This document shows, piece by piece, positions 54,541 through 64,000 of a stretch of DNA of 64,000 nt. The translations under genes and the position numbers were made by a program. The notes under the pieces are model-generated. The model was not told the DNA's origin and searched no databases. It worked only from the letters and a program-made list of their open reading frames with translations. Location of the stretch: NCBI GenBank assembly GCA_003194525.1, contig NBIV01000240.1, forward strand, positions 62,001 through 126,000, written 5' to 3'. How positions within the stretch are numbered: position 1 is the stretch's first letter; every line of letters begins with the position of its first letter. This DNA is from Gracilariopsis chorda. Taxonomy: Eukaryota > Rhodophyta > Florideophyceae > Gracilariales > Gracilariaceae.

Positions 54541-57008
54541 ACCAAAAATAATGTATTGGAACGGGTCTTATTCCTCGTCCAATCTTTTGGGACGTTAAGA
54601 TATCACTATGGAAGCCATACGATATGGTTGTACCGCAATACTCCGCGAGCAGGAGACGGTAGAGCGCATTTTCGTTGTCATCTGATCTGTGCCACACGAG
54701 AGAGCCTCGTCGGCCATGGAATTCTATAAGTCAACACGTGCCATAAACAGTGGCGAGTGCAATGTGTCCAGCTGATCTTATAGCGCCTTGGCTTGCTTTC
54801 GTCATTCGCAACAACCCTCAAGGCGTAATGATGGGCTTTAAGACTTCACCACGTACTATACTAGTTCTTCATCAAAATGCTAGCAGCAGTCAATACAGAA
54901 TCGTGACACAAGTTTCTTATAAACTCATTTCTTCTGATATCAGTATCTATCAGCTTTATGGGGCATTATGGAGTACAAATATCGTTCACTTGGTCAGCTT
55001 ACAGGCATATAACTCAACCGAAACAGGGACAAAACATGTAGCTCTGCACCTGTACACGCCATAACTATAGCCAAAGCTCCAAAACCCATTTGGAAAAATA
55101 AGCCTACACTGCGTAGGGAAAATGAAAAGGTGCGCAAAGCATAAAAAAGAATATAAAAGTGATATCAAACCTGCAACTAAAAGACAAGAAAATGCATACC
55201 ATAAGAATCTTGATGAAAAAACCAAAGAAAAAAGAACAAGTCAGTTGTGTTAGTAGTAGCACCTGCATGTACGTTAGCAGGAGTTCAGATTCATCAGGCT
55301 GGTCATCTTTCTCACATCTTGGAGAGAGGCACACTTTTTCATAATATCAGCGATCTGCAGACTTCTTGGAAGTTGTTCAACTCTTAGCACATTCTTTCAG
55401 CATAAAACTCTTACATGAAGCATCTTCAAATCAATTTGTTTGTTACGAACACATATTTGAAAGTTATTGGTCAATGGAAAAGCAGAAAAGCCATCCAATT
55501 TGACAGTGGTTTTTTCGTACTATACGGTTACGCTCCAAGGCTGTTGGTTTGAGAATTACAAGAAGGGTTTTCTGATCCACGTGACATCGTTTACACAAGT
55601 TGCCAAAGAGATATACTCAGCATCAGCAGAAGAGAGGGCTACAACGGATTGCTTCTTCGACTTACACATCACTGGTACGTCGTTGACGACGATAACATAA
55701 CAAGTTGTTGATTTTCTTGTCTCAATACGTCCCCCCCAATCGGCGTCAGCTTACGAAGCAATGGAATTAGGAGAGAAAACATGATCTGAAACGAAAGGGG
55801 TACCATATTCCGTTGTGCCACATTGGTATCTGAATACTCTCTTACGTAACTGCAGATGTCTTTTGAAAGGGACTATGCAGATGATTTGAAAGAGCAGAGA
55901 CTGGATATGAAAGGTCTGGGCGAGTTTGTACGGCAATGCAGGGTAGTCCACCAATGCCAGATCTGTATTCGACATGATAAGAAAGTGAAAGAGTTGATTC
56001 CGTATCTCTTGTAGGCAGGAGGTCTACTGATGGAAGAGAGGGAAATCAGACTACGTTCGCATTTTTCATACCATACGTCTTTGAAGGTTGCAAGGCGTAC
56101 TCGTACCGTATTCCCTTAATGTCTGGTGATCGTTTGAAGCTCCATCCCATGAGTGATGTGAGCTTGCCGTATAAACTCACATCGAAAGCTACTAATAGTT
56201 TGTTCCTAAAATTACTAAGAAGATCTGCATCGTTTGCAATCCTGCAGTCATCCACTATAGCAGCCAAGAATATAAACCTATACTGGTTGTGAAACATGAA
56301 CACTAGAGGGTCCATGCTATATGATACGAAGTTCTACGTCAACAGAGTGTCGGCAAGCAGAGATACGCGTATCATATTAGCTTGTTCTGCGCCATAAAAA
56401 GAGTTGAGGAGTTTGTACAGATGCCCTGGCTTTTCCGAAACTCTCGAAGAGTCGTTTGACTATTTCGTCATTATGGGGTCGTACAGGGTACCGTACCGGT
56501 AAGAGTTTGAGATCTCCGCACCTTCCAGAATCAGATTATAAGTGGCGGCAAAAGCTATGATAATGCAAAATGCTTCATGGCGAGTGACAGGCGCATACGT
56601 ATTGAGTGAGTCATACTCAATTAATGGCTTCTGCTTGTCTCCCCGTAGACGACAGCGTGTCTTCTTCACGAACTCTTATCATCTGCTTCCAGCATCTTAT
56701 CCTTGAATACCCAAGTGTAGAGAACTGGTCTGATCCACGTTTGTCGAAGAATGGGTTCCCAAGTGTTCCTGTAGATGAGCGCATTCATTTCTCAGTCATT
56801 TGCTTCACACTAACCAGGATCTTTGGATGTCTCCTTGAAACTCTGTGGCAGAGATGGATTCTTAATAGTTTTATTTGAAATCCATACTTGAAGGACGTTG
56901 TGCATGATGCCGTCCGAACGATCAGAAAGGCTGAGAGTGTGTAAGCCTGGATCGGTTCCGCTCAGCGACGACTCTGAATTTCTGCACATGACGGCGCCGT
57001 CCGTCTAA

Positions 57009-57033
57009 CCACGCCGACTTTTTGTTGGCGTGG
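57009..57033. repeat. short hairpin in inserted stretch
   Basis: CCACGCCGAC and GTTGGCGTGG form a 10 bp stem with one non-Watson-Crick (G-T type) pair around TTTTT. It lies in a stretch (56880-57060) that does not fit the copia frame. Confidence 0.6.
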
Positions 57034-57966
57034 TCAGCACCATATCCAACACTTTTTCTGTTTTTTTTGCAGAAGTGGAATATCCTGCACATGACCGGAA
57101 TGGGACCGGAGTGTGTAAGCGCTTGAGTAGTCTTTGTTACTGCGATTGGCTGAGCATATCCGTTGTTCTTTTCATTCGTTTTATGGTTGTAAAGGCTTTG
57201 AATATATGTTTCTTCAGATCAGCAGTGTTCTCTTGCTCATCAACTGGATTAGTAGCCCCTGTTTCTTGTTGCTCGGAAATGCATTCACGTAGACTAGAAA
57301 TGTTAGGAAGAGAAGAGAACTTAATGAAGTTGAGGTCAAGGTTGCGGCAAGGGACGATCCAGTTCTTCTCCAGAACGATCACACAAAAGAGGGCAGTCTC
57401 GCTTTGAATGCCTACGAATTGTGCGAAAAAGAAACGAGGAAGAAACTTCTTATTGGCAATGTTCTTTGATATATAGACTAAGGCGTACCCAGATTGCCCA
57501 AAAGGTGGGATATGGCTGAAGTCAATGTTCGTTATTGGGTCCCATTCAAGTATTGGAATTCGTCTCTGTATTTGTGAGGAGAGCGCTCGATTTTTCATTC
57601 AATTCGAGTAGCTCATTGGTTCAGCCCAAAACGAAATGAGTAGTTTGATTGCCGAGAGAAGCACTCGAGCCCGGGTTCTATGTTCCTGCAAGCTTTTCTT
57701 CAACTATACTAATTTCGGAGGCATGGGCTGGTAAGTAATCGAGAAATAGTACGTTCTCAAAGCAGAACACTGCCAATGGTTTCCTTTTATGTTCGCCTGC
57801 CTCATATAGGCGGAAAGTCTTTAGCCGAAACGAGTGGTTGAGTTCTAACTGTGATATTCTTTTGTACAAGTCTAGGTGCTTAAGAGTGTTTGCACCACTT
57901 TTATCCTGTAATAAGAACGCAGTGTAATTTGAAGTACAATCGTCGAGAATGGCGAGCGCTTACGTT

Positions 57967-58381
57967 CCAATTGGAATTCCAGGATAGGGCACTGATATAG
58001 AAATGATATCTCATGAGGACATAATTATGGTAAGTGAAGTATAAAGATTTGATAAGGTGAAGATATGGTAATAAAAAGATTGGGTTCTTATCCGATATAC
58101 ACTAGATGTGTGCACGGTATGTCATTGATCGTGGATCGAGGAAACTACGAAAATCTTTGATATGCGTCCAACATACTTTGAAATTTCTGGTATCAGAAAC
58201 TGCTGAATAGCTCTTCACAACTATATCATATTTATATCCACTTCGTGCCTGGGTGTTGCAAAAATATAGCACCTGATCCAATATTAAACTCAGAATATAT
58301 CTGATTTACACCTAAAATATAGCCTTTCTGCGTTGCACGTGTCAGAATCATATCAAATTTATATCTCAGATTGCCACTGGG
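57967..58381 (-). repeat. MITE-like repeat, copy 3, inside copia integrase
   Basis: 415 bp in reverse orientation to copies 1 and 2. The right edge on the plus strand reads TTGCCACTGGG; the left edge reads CCAATTGGAATTCCAGGATA. On the minus strand the copia frame stops making sense at CAGCCATT, just before it, and resumes about 20 bases after it with LAILDDC. Confidence 0.75.
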
Positions 58382-61190
58382 AATGGCTGCCTCAGACAGC
58401 AATGGAGCGATTTTCCTGAGACATCCATACCTACTAGTTCCCAGTGGAAGGAAGTTGAGACTGAACATTGTCTGGCAATAAGTGGATTGCGCTTCATTTT
58501 GCCAGTAAGACATGGCACAGAGTTTAAGGAGTCGAGAATACTGAGTTGAAAATTTGGAACAGATTTGAAGGTCTTTGCGACATCCTGATACCTTTTCGGA
58601 CTAAGACGACCATTTATTCCATGCCACTCTAAGGCCAGCTCTTGGTTAATGTTGCAAGCGCTTATTAAAATGGCCTGTTTGGCATTGTTGGTGAGTTCCA
58701 TTATGAACAGACCTTGGTAGAGTTCAGTTTCCCATATGATTTTGGAGTCACGCTTGTGTTCCATGATAAAAAACCCGTTCTACGGTTGAATAGTAGAGGT
58801 GAACACAACCACAAAATCTAAGCTAAGAACACCAACGGAAAAAATGTTGGACGGAAATGCCAGAGCATGATATGCTTCAACAAAAGTGCCATTGTTGAGT
58901 GGTATTCACACATGTTCTTTGCCAAGGAAACGTGTGGTTCCAGAAGTAGCTTGGACCGTTTCAAGGTCAATGCGTTCATAGTGAATGAACGACGTCGTTG
59001 AGTGAAAGAAGTGATGGGTAGCTCCAGATTCAATGTAGGCAAAGCTTACTTTCTGTTGGAGTGGGAGCGTGATGTTAGTTTTAAATTTGGAATGTGGCCG
59101 TACTGCAGTTGAATAGAGAACAAAAAGGGTCATCACCTCTTTGCACCATATGCGCTATGAGGTTATAATTTCCATTGCTGTTTCCATATCTATCCGTCTT
59201 TGGTGCAAAGCGTGGTGTCCGATTTCACTTTGGTTCTCCGTGACTTGGATGTTTGTGTTCCATCTGGTGGTAGTACAATTTGTAACAATTACTGCTTTTG
59301 CGCCTACTCTTTATACGAGAATCATTTCTGTTGTGGCCAGAGTCTTTGCGTTTGTGCTTGTAACAGTTTCTTGCATAATGAAAGTGACGACTACAGTAGT
59401 GACCAGTGTTGTTATCTCGAAAGTTTTTCAGAAAGTATTTGTTTCGTCGACTGTGTCATTTGCCACAATTCAAACTAGCCGTATTAGCCTTTGGTCTTGC
59501 GAAGGATGCCTGGATGGTTGTTGAAGAGAACTGGGGATTGATATGACTCTTTCTGCGAGCCAATTCTGCATCGACTGCGTTGACGATAGAATCAAATCTG
59601 GCGTCAGTAAAATTAGATGTCATGGCTATCGGAGCAAACTACCTGGGAAGACTCCGGAACAGTTTGAGTACCTCTTCTCACTTGGGTAATTCTTCATCGA
59701 GGGTGGCAAATTATCCGATGATCTCCGGAAAGAGAGACACCTGTTTGTTCTAGTCTTCATGGTCCTTGTAGACAAGCATGTCCAAATAATGTCAGATGCC
59801 TTGACCAGATTGTGTATTTGAGTTAGTGTAAACGCTCTGGAACTCGTCCCGTAGCTCTTTCGTGGTCTCTTCATAGTTGTCCGAAACCGTCCCAACCAAA
59901 GCACGGGCAGAATTTCCCAGACATAAGATTAGTTTGCTTTTTCTTGTGACCGACTTTTTAAACCAGGCTGGTATGGCAAAGTTACTGAGCGTGAATCCAT
60001 CGCGGCGCAGATACAGACCGAAAAGTAAAGGGTCTTCACGTCGTAGATATACCAGTATGCATTGAAGCCAAAAATTAAAGTCTACTGGAACCTTGAACTT
60101 TAGAAGCTAACAAAAGAGTCACTCTTGTGAGTCGTAAGCCCGACGTTTTGCCTCAATGGGGTACTAGCAATTTGATAGAATTTTTTAAGTGGGAAAGGAT
60201 TCAATAAGATCTACATATTTAGGAGAGAAAGAACTCTGCAGCCGTGAGCTTCTTCGAAATTCTTATTCCCCTCTTTCTTCTTCTTGCCTCTAAGTTCGTT
60301 GCTTTGAGGTGACTCTAAGCCAACCCATGGAACTAAGAGATCAACAAAATACAGATCCACGCACTAAAACAGCTAATTCCGCATCTGAAAGGATGGATCT
60401 GTCCAGAATATATATTCTGAATATATCCTTGATAGTTTTACTTGACAAGACAAAACAAGATAAAAAGTCAACATAAATATCACCAATGTTAAGTAATATT
60501 GCGTCTTAAATGTTGTTGCAGCACTCATGATAGGGGATGAAAATCTGCAACGGAAAAGAAATTTTTGTTTTTGCTTTGATGATAAGGTACACTTTTCGGT
60601 GATCAAAGGAGCAAAATAAGAGGTGCTTCTGGACTTCGTAAGTGATAGAGGTAGAAAGCAGAAGTTTTGAAATGGTGAAAGGCATCAGTTTAATTGCACG
60701 AGGCTCAAATGTTGCTCTGCACATCTTGGAAGTACTTGATACAATGAATAAATTCAATGCTGATTGTTTATTAACACTATGAGCTGAATGTTTTTACTAC
60801 GCAAGAAGATAGTGGATAAGAATGGCAGTGCAACAACTAAGAAAACGAGAGTAACGCCCAGCCACACTGCCATGTAAAGATGAAAAAGCCTTCTTGAGCG
60901 TCGTTTTACTGTTTCCTCGAGTTAGAAGTAAAGCGCGTAGCACGATGTAGCAGCGGAGGTGACGGCGATTCCAGGCGATTGCTAACATGTCGGGGCGCAA
61001 TGCTCTGGGAGCGAGAAACTGTAGAGGGCATTTGGGTTGTCGTCTGCCCTGTGCCACCCGAGACAGGCTCGTTGGTGATGGGCTTTTTATTTTTAGCACG
61101 TGCCAAAAATGGCAGCGGCTGCAACGTGCCCACCTGGCCTCATTGCGCCTTGCAAGAGGGCTTTAGTCATTCAAAGATATCCCGTCATGC

Positions 61191-61453
61191 AGACTGTCCT
61201 GATAGCATGTTCACCCAGGTGCAACGTAACCAGATAAATGTGCAAAGATGTGGCATCACGGGTATGTCATTCATTGGATGACGTTATAGCGACGAATTTC
61301 CATAGCTCCATAGTATTAGGCATCTCCAGTGGGTCACTCGTTGACGAATTGTCTGGTGATGCCCAGCACAATCTCATCTGACCACCAAACACCAAACAAC
61401 AAACAACCGTTAACGTCCTGCCGTATGAAAGACCCGCCGCATCCTTCACCACC
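61191..61453. other. intergenic stretch, nothing recognised
   Basis: Between the copia end and the second Harbinger transposase. Minus frames at 61267-61588 are shadows without motif. Confidence 0.4.
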
Positions 61454-63452
61454 ATGATCATGACAATACTTGGCATCAGAGATCATATTCGAGACCGTCG
61501 CTCTCAAAAACGCAGACATGGTGAATCCCTTCCGAAAAACGCACCACATCACAGCAATGGACGCCAAAAAGTGGCAATTTATATACATGAGGCATACTTT
61601 CCCAGTGCTACAGAACTGAACCCTATCACAGGGAGAATTGGTCCAATTTTCTTTGACGAAGAATTCAAGCGGCGATTCCGCATGCCACGACTCGTTTATA
61701 ACCGTGTCTATGATTTATTTCTCCAAGTTGATCACTACTTATGACAAGAAACAGACTGCGTCGGAAAAAAGTCGGCTACCACCCATCAACAACTTGTCGG
61801 CGCTCTTTCCAAGCATAGTTTGAGGATTGGCTCAGATTGCTTAGCAGAATTCACCCGGCTCTCTGACTCCACACCACAAGAGCGTCGAAGTAGCTTTATT
61901 CGTGCTATGTGCTATCGTTTCACACATGAGTACATTCGGAGACCGAAAATAAGAGATGTTGAAACCATATTGAAGTCACACGCTCGGCTGTGATTTCCTC
62001 TGGCGCTAGGTTATTTGGACTGCTCTGAGTGGAAGCTGCGTTTTAGTGCTGTTGTGGAGGAACGGAAAAACATTGGCAAGTCCGGGCATTCCGAGCTACC
62101 TCTAGAATGCGTCTGTAATGATAGAATTTGGATCTGGAATCTTCTTTTGGCTTTCTCGCGGCTATGAATGATATAAACATTCTAGACTGCTTGCCTCTTT
62201 TCAGCGACGTACGTGCAGGCGTCTGGCCACCATTTAAGCCCGAATTTGTCGTTTTAGGGAGAGTCACTGACTGGTTCTACTGGCTTCTTGATGGAATATA
62301 TCTGTGTTTCCGCATATTTCTTAAGACAATACTGTTAGGATCAGAGGTGAAATGGTTGAGAGTGGTTGGAAGTCGATAGTGATGATCCGCGTTGAAGTTG
62401 GAAGCATCCATCGGCGTTTATATAGAAGGTCTAACCTAGTTCTATCAGTGCCGCTAGTCGATGAGAAATCGTCGGTGTTTAACTGCATTATGCTTGGTCT
62501 TCTCGTTGGCCTCCATATGTGGGTAGTTCACCAGGGTCAATGCAAGAACTAGCCATTTTGATGACTTGGCGAATTCCCCAACTGGTAACTTGTTCTATGA
62601 CTTGGCAAGGACCAGAAACAGACAGGGTATTGATGATCTGGCGTAAACCCAAAGTGCTCATGACGAATTGGCACGGATCTCTCGGGACCTTTATATGACC
62701 GTCTGATCATTGCTGTGCCATGTGGGGTGATTGCCAACGTTGTAAGTGGTAGGCAAAGAGTATTTCGGAGCCAGCTTTGTCCACGTGGTTGGTCGGGGCT
62801 TGTTTGACATAAGTATGTTGTCGTGTCATGTTGACAGTATGTCACAAAAGATGTCAACTCGGCTTTAAGGCCAGGTACACATGTCAAATAGGTAACTGAT
62901 CCCTTCAGGAGATCGAATAGAATAAAATTAGGAAATGTAGACACGTTGCAACGGATGCTGGAGCCATCTATACTCAAAAAAAGGTAAAATAGTAACTAGA
63001 TCTAACAAGTATCCAACCCGCATACGAAGCCAGAAAAGAAATTTGCCAGGGCACAGGAGGCGTTCCAGAAGGGGGCAGAACGTGTTTAAGATGTTTTATT
63101 CAGTAGGTAGCACTTTCTATCTAATCCACCACGTATATGGCGCACAGAGGATATGGATTTTATTGCACAGACGTATGCAATTATGCACAACATGATTGTG
63201 GAGAAACGTGACAGGGTTGGAAATTTGGGTACAAAGAATATCTTAAGAATTGATCTAGATGCAGAAGTAATCACCTTGAGGACGAGTACGTCTCCGAGTG
63301 AAGCGAATGCCGCAGCAGACTTTTATCGTCAGCATGTGCATGCTATTTGGGAAAATTGTGACAATGATATGTTAACGAACGCATTAGCGGACTTCATATG
63401 GGAGCGGTATGGAAAAGAGCAGTCTGGACGAAGGTCTGGTCTCTTACAATAA
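61454..63452 (+). pseudogene. second PIF/Harbinger (ALP1/HARBI1-like) transposase with nested insertion
   Basis: The frame from 61454 has FFDEEFKRRFRMPRLVYNRV, the usual N-terminal block. After a stop at 61742-61744 it goes on in the same frame to about 62150, with YIRRPKIRDVETIL and LGYLDCSEWKL (first catalytic Asp). One frame over, 62128-62340 gives FLAAMNDINILDCLPLF (second Asp) and DGIYLCFRIFLKTI. The text then breaks for about 690 bases and resumes near 63025 with PEKKFARAQEAF and AERV (the Glu), then DMDFIAQTYAIMHNMIVEKR and a C-terminal tail to 63452. It is a different Harbinger lineage from the one at 39349-45584. Two stops, a frame change and the insertion make it inactive. Confidence 0.85.
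62341..63022 (-). mobile_element. insertion with gypsy-like integrase fragment
   Basis: About 680 bp that split the Harbinger frame. On the minus strand, broken frames near 62700-62850 read KAGSEILFAYHLQRW and HMAQQ, like the end of a gypsy integrase core (L-x-x-x-L-F-A-Y-N). Nothing else of an element is clear and its ends were not found. The assignment is weak. Confidence 0.35.
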
Positions 63453-63578
63453 ATGAGACGAAACTGAGTAATGAGCTCCAACACACAGGGATGACCTACC
63501 GTGTTTGGGTACCGGCGCTTCTTCTTGTTCTTCTTCCATGTGTAGTTTTCGAAAGCTCTTCGTTTTCAAAACTTTCTT

Positions 63579-63878
63579 TTACTGCAAACTGTCTTTATCG
63601 TTATCAATAAGAAGAAATCTAACAGTCCCAAACTCGTCTTGCTCTTTTCGGAGTATCAAGTCTTTATCAGCGCGTTCACAGTATACCACTGCACGCTTAT
63701 TCACAGTTCCAACCGATAGGCTGGTAGCCTCGGGAAATCCTTTTGTCCACGAGGCCAAGGCTGATTTGATACCGTTGTCCTCGTACGCCGCTTCTACTTT
63801 TGATTTTCTTCGAAACGTTCGTCTATCCTGAGCGCACTGAACTTTTGTGAAGCGTTGGGGTCGACAAAACCGTTGCAA
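63579..63878 (-). CDS. unassigned ORF near the second Harbinger
   Basis: 99 codons, minus strand. The text (KSKVEAAYEDNGIKSALASW, then GTVNKRAVVYCERADKDLIL) looks like a globular protein and has no stop, but no motif is recognised. It is convergent with the transposase at 61454-63452, the place where a Harbinger partner gene is often found, yet it lacks the Trp pattern of a Myb/SANT domain. The end of the gene may lie beyond a frame change. Confidence 0.3.
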   Translation of the reverse strand: MQRFCRPQRFTKVQCAQDRRTFRRKSKVEAAYEDNGIKSALASWTKGFPEATSLSVGTVNKRAVVYCERADKDLILRKEQDEFGTVRFLLIDNDKDSLQ

Positions 63879-64000
63879 CTATTACAATCTTCACCTCACC
63901 GTCTATAACGTCTAGTACTTACTAGCCTCACCACGATTGACAGGAATGCCAGGTGCTAACAGAATTTCTCTGGTACTGATGAGGGAAGAGGATCAAGCTT

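Larger units (their letters stand above)
55330..60065 (-). pseudogene. copia gag-pol polyprotein, many stops, MITE insertion
   Basis: Read from the right: Gag (about 60060-59150, for example ARALVGTVSDNYEETTKEL near 59890); protease AYIESGATHHFF at 59010-59040; the gag-pre-integrase zinc region (ILISACNINQELALEWHG and CLTGKMKR, 58500-58680); then the MITE; integrase ILDDC (57930) and PFGQSGYALVYISK (57490). Reverse transcriptase follows: CRLRGDKQKP, YAPVTRHEAF, ISNSYRYG at 56480-56660, then VDDCRIAND and YGKLTSLMGWSFK at 56130-56260, DYPALPYKLA and RYQCGTTEYG at 55790-55960. RNase H remains continue to about 55330 in broken frames. A foreign-looking stretch at 56880-57060 splits the polymerase from the integrase part. 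Order and motifs are copia. Confidence 0.85.
54640..61190 (-). mobile_element. Ty1/copia retrotransposon, minus strand, decayed
   Basis: Direct repeats at about 54640-54830 and 61000-61185 share ordered blocks (GAGACGGTAGAGCGCATTTT against GAAACTGTAGAGGGCATTTG, then CTGTGCCAC and CACGTGCCA). They enclose a copia gag-pol read on the minus strand from about 60060 to 55330. LTR edges and target duplication could not be set exactly. A MITE copy (57967-58381) interrupts the integrase. Confidence 0.75.

Noticed and set aside
59141-59524. 127-codon hydrophobic plus ORF resembling membrane segments
   Set aside because: It is the reverse of the Lys/Asn-rich copia Gag and zinc region on the minus strand, which gives Val/Phe/Cys-rich text when read backwards.

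Overview
This is a repeat-dense piece of a eukaryotic nuclear genome, about 45% GC by impression. The evidence for a eukaryote is: remnants of hAT, piggyBac and two PIF/Harbinger-type DNA transposons; at least two Ty1/copia and four or more Ty3/gypsy-type elements with LTRs; a fragment of a mitochondrial-type pyruvate dehydrogenase E2; a ceruloplasmin/hephaestin-like multicopper oxidase fragment; and a textbook spliceosomal intron (GTAAGT donor, TACTAAT branch site, CACAG acceptor). Several transposase lineages (an hAT with a TDGAANM motif, a Harbinger with a Myb/SANT partner, chromodomain gypsies) resemble families I associate with oomycete or other protist/algal genomes. I cannot fix the species from the sequence. 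I see no complete, undamaged host gene, no rRNA or tRNA gene and no CRISPR array.

Layout. 1-1953: decayed hAT transposase, cut by the window edge. 1974-6469: nothing recognised. 6470-7800: faint gag-like remnant. 7990-11057: nothing recognised apart from a gypsy terminal relic at the right edge. 11058-16346: an old gypsy element (308 and 311 bp LTRs) inserted into a minus-strand, internally deleted chromodomain gypsy that continues to about 18200. 18727-19900: SANT-like pseudogene. 20931-21978: broken E2 gene copy. 23096-26326: a piggyBac element with matching inverted ends, a transposase and a second, antisense ORF. It interrupts a coding-like minus-strand frame at 26327-27105. 29940-38537: a small LTR element with one weakly gag-like ORF; its right LTR is split by a young 6.5 kb copia element (31616-38112, target duplication GTACA).

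39349-46662: a PIF/Harbinger element (transposase plus convergent Myb/SANT gene) split inside its catalytic motif by a 5.3 kb minus-strand gypsy (39786-45071, target duplication GTTAC). 47064-51500: non-coding, with two copies of a 415 bp MITE-like repeat around a 33 bp minisatellite and hairpin. 51515-53450: a direct-repeat pair enclosing a multicopper oxidase pseudogene. About 54640-61190: a minus-strand copia pseudogene with a third MITE copy in its integrase. 61454-63452: a second Harbinger transposase with its own nested insertion.

The most interesting object is the copia element at 31616-38112. Ahead of gag it carries an extra gene for a protein with two U1C/JAZ-type zinc fingers. Its ATG does not exist in the DNA: it is formed only when the leader intron is removed (A at 32027 joined to TG at 32161). 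That makes splicing a switch for this gene. The piggyBac element's antisense cysteine-rich ORF, tail-to-tail with the transposase, is the second candidate for an undescribed accessory function.
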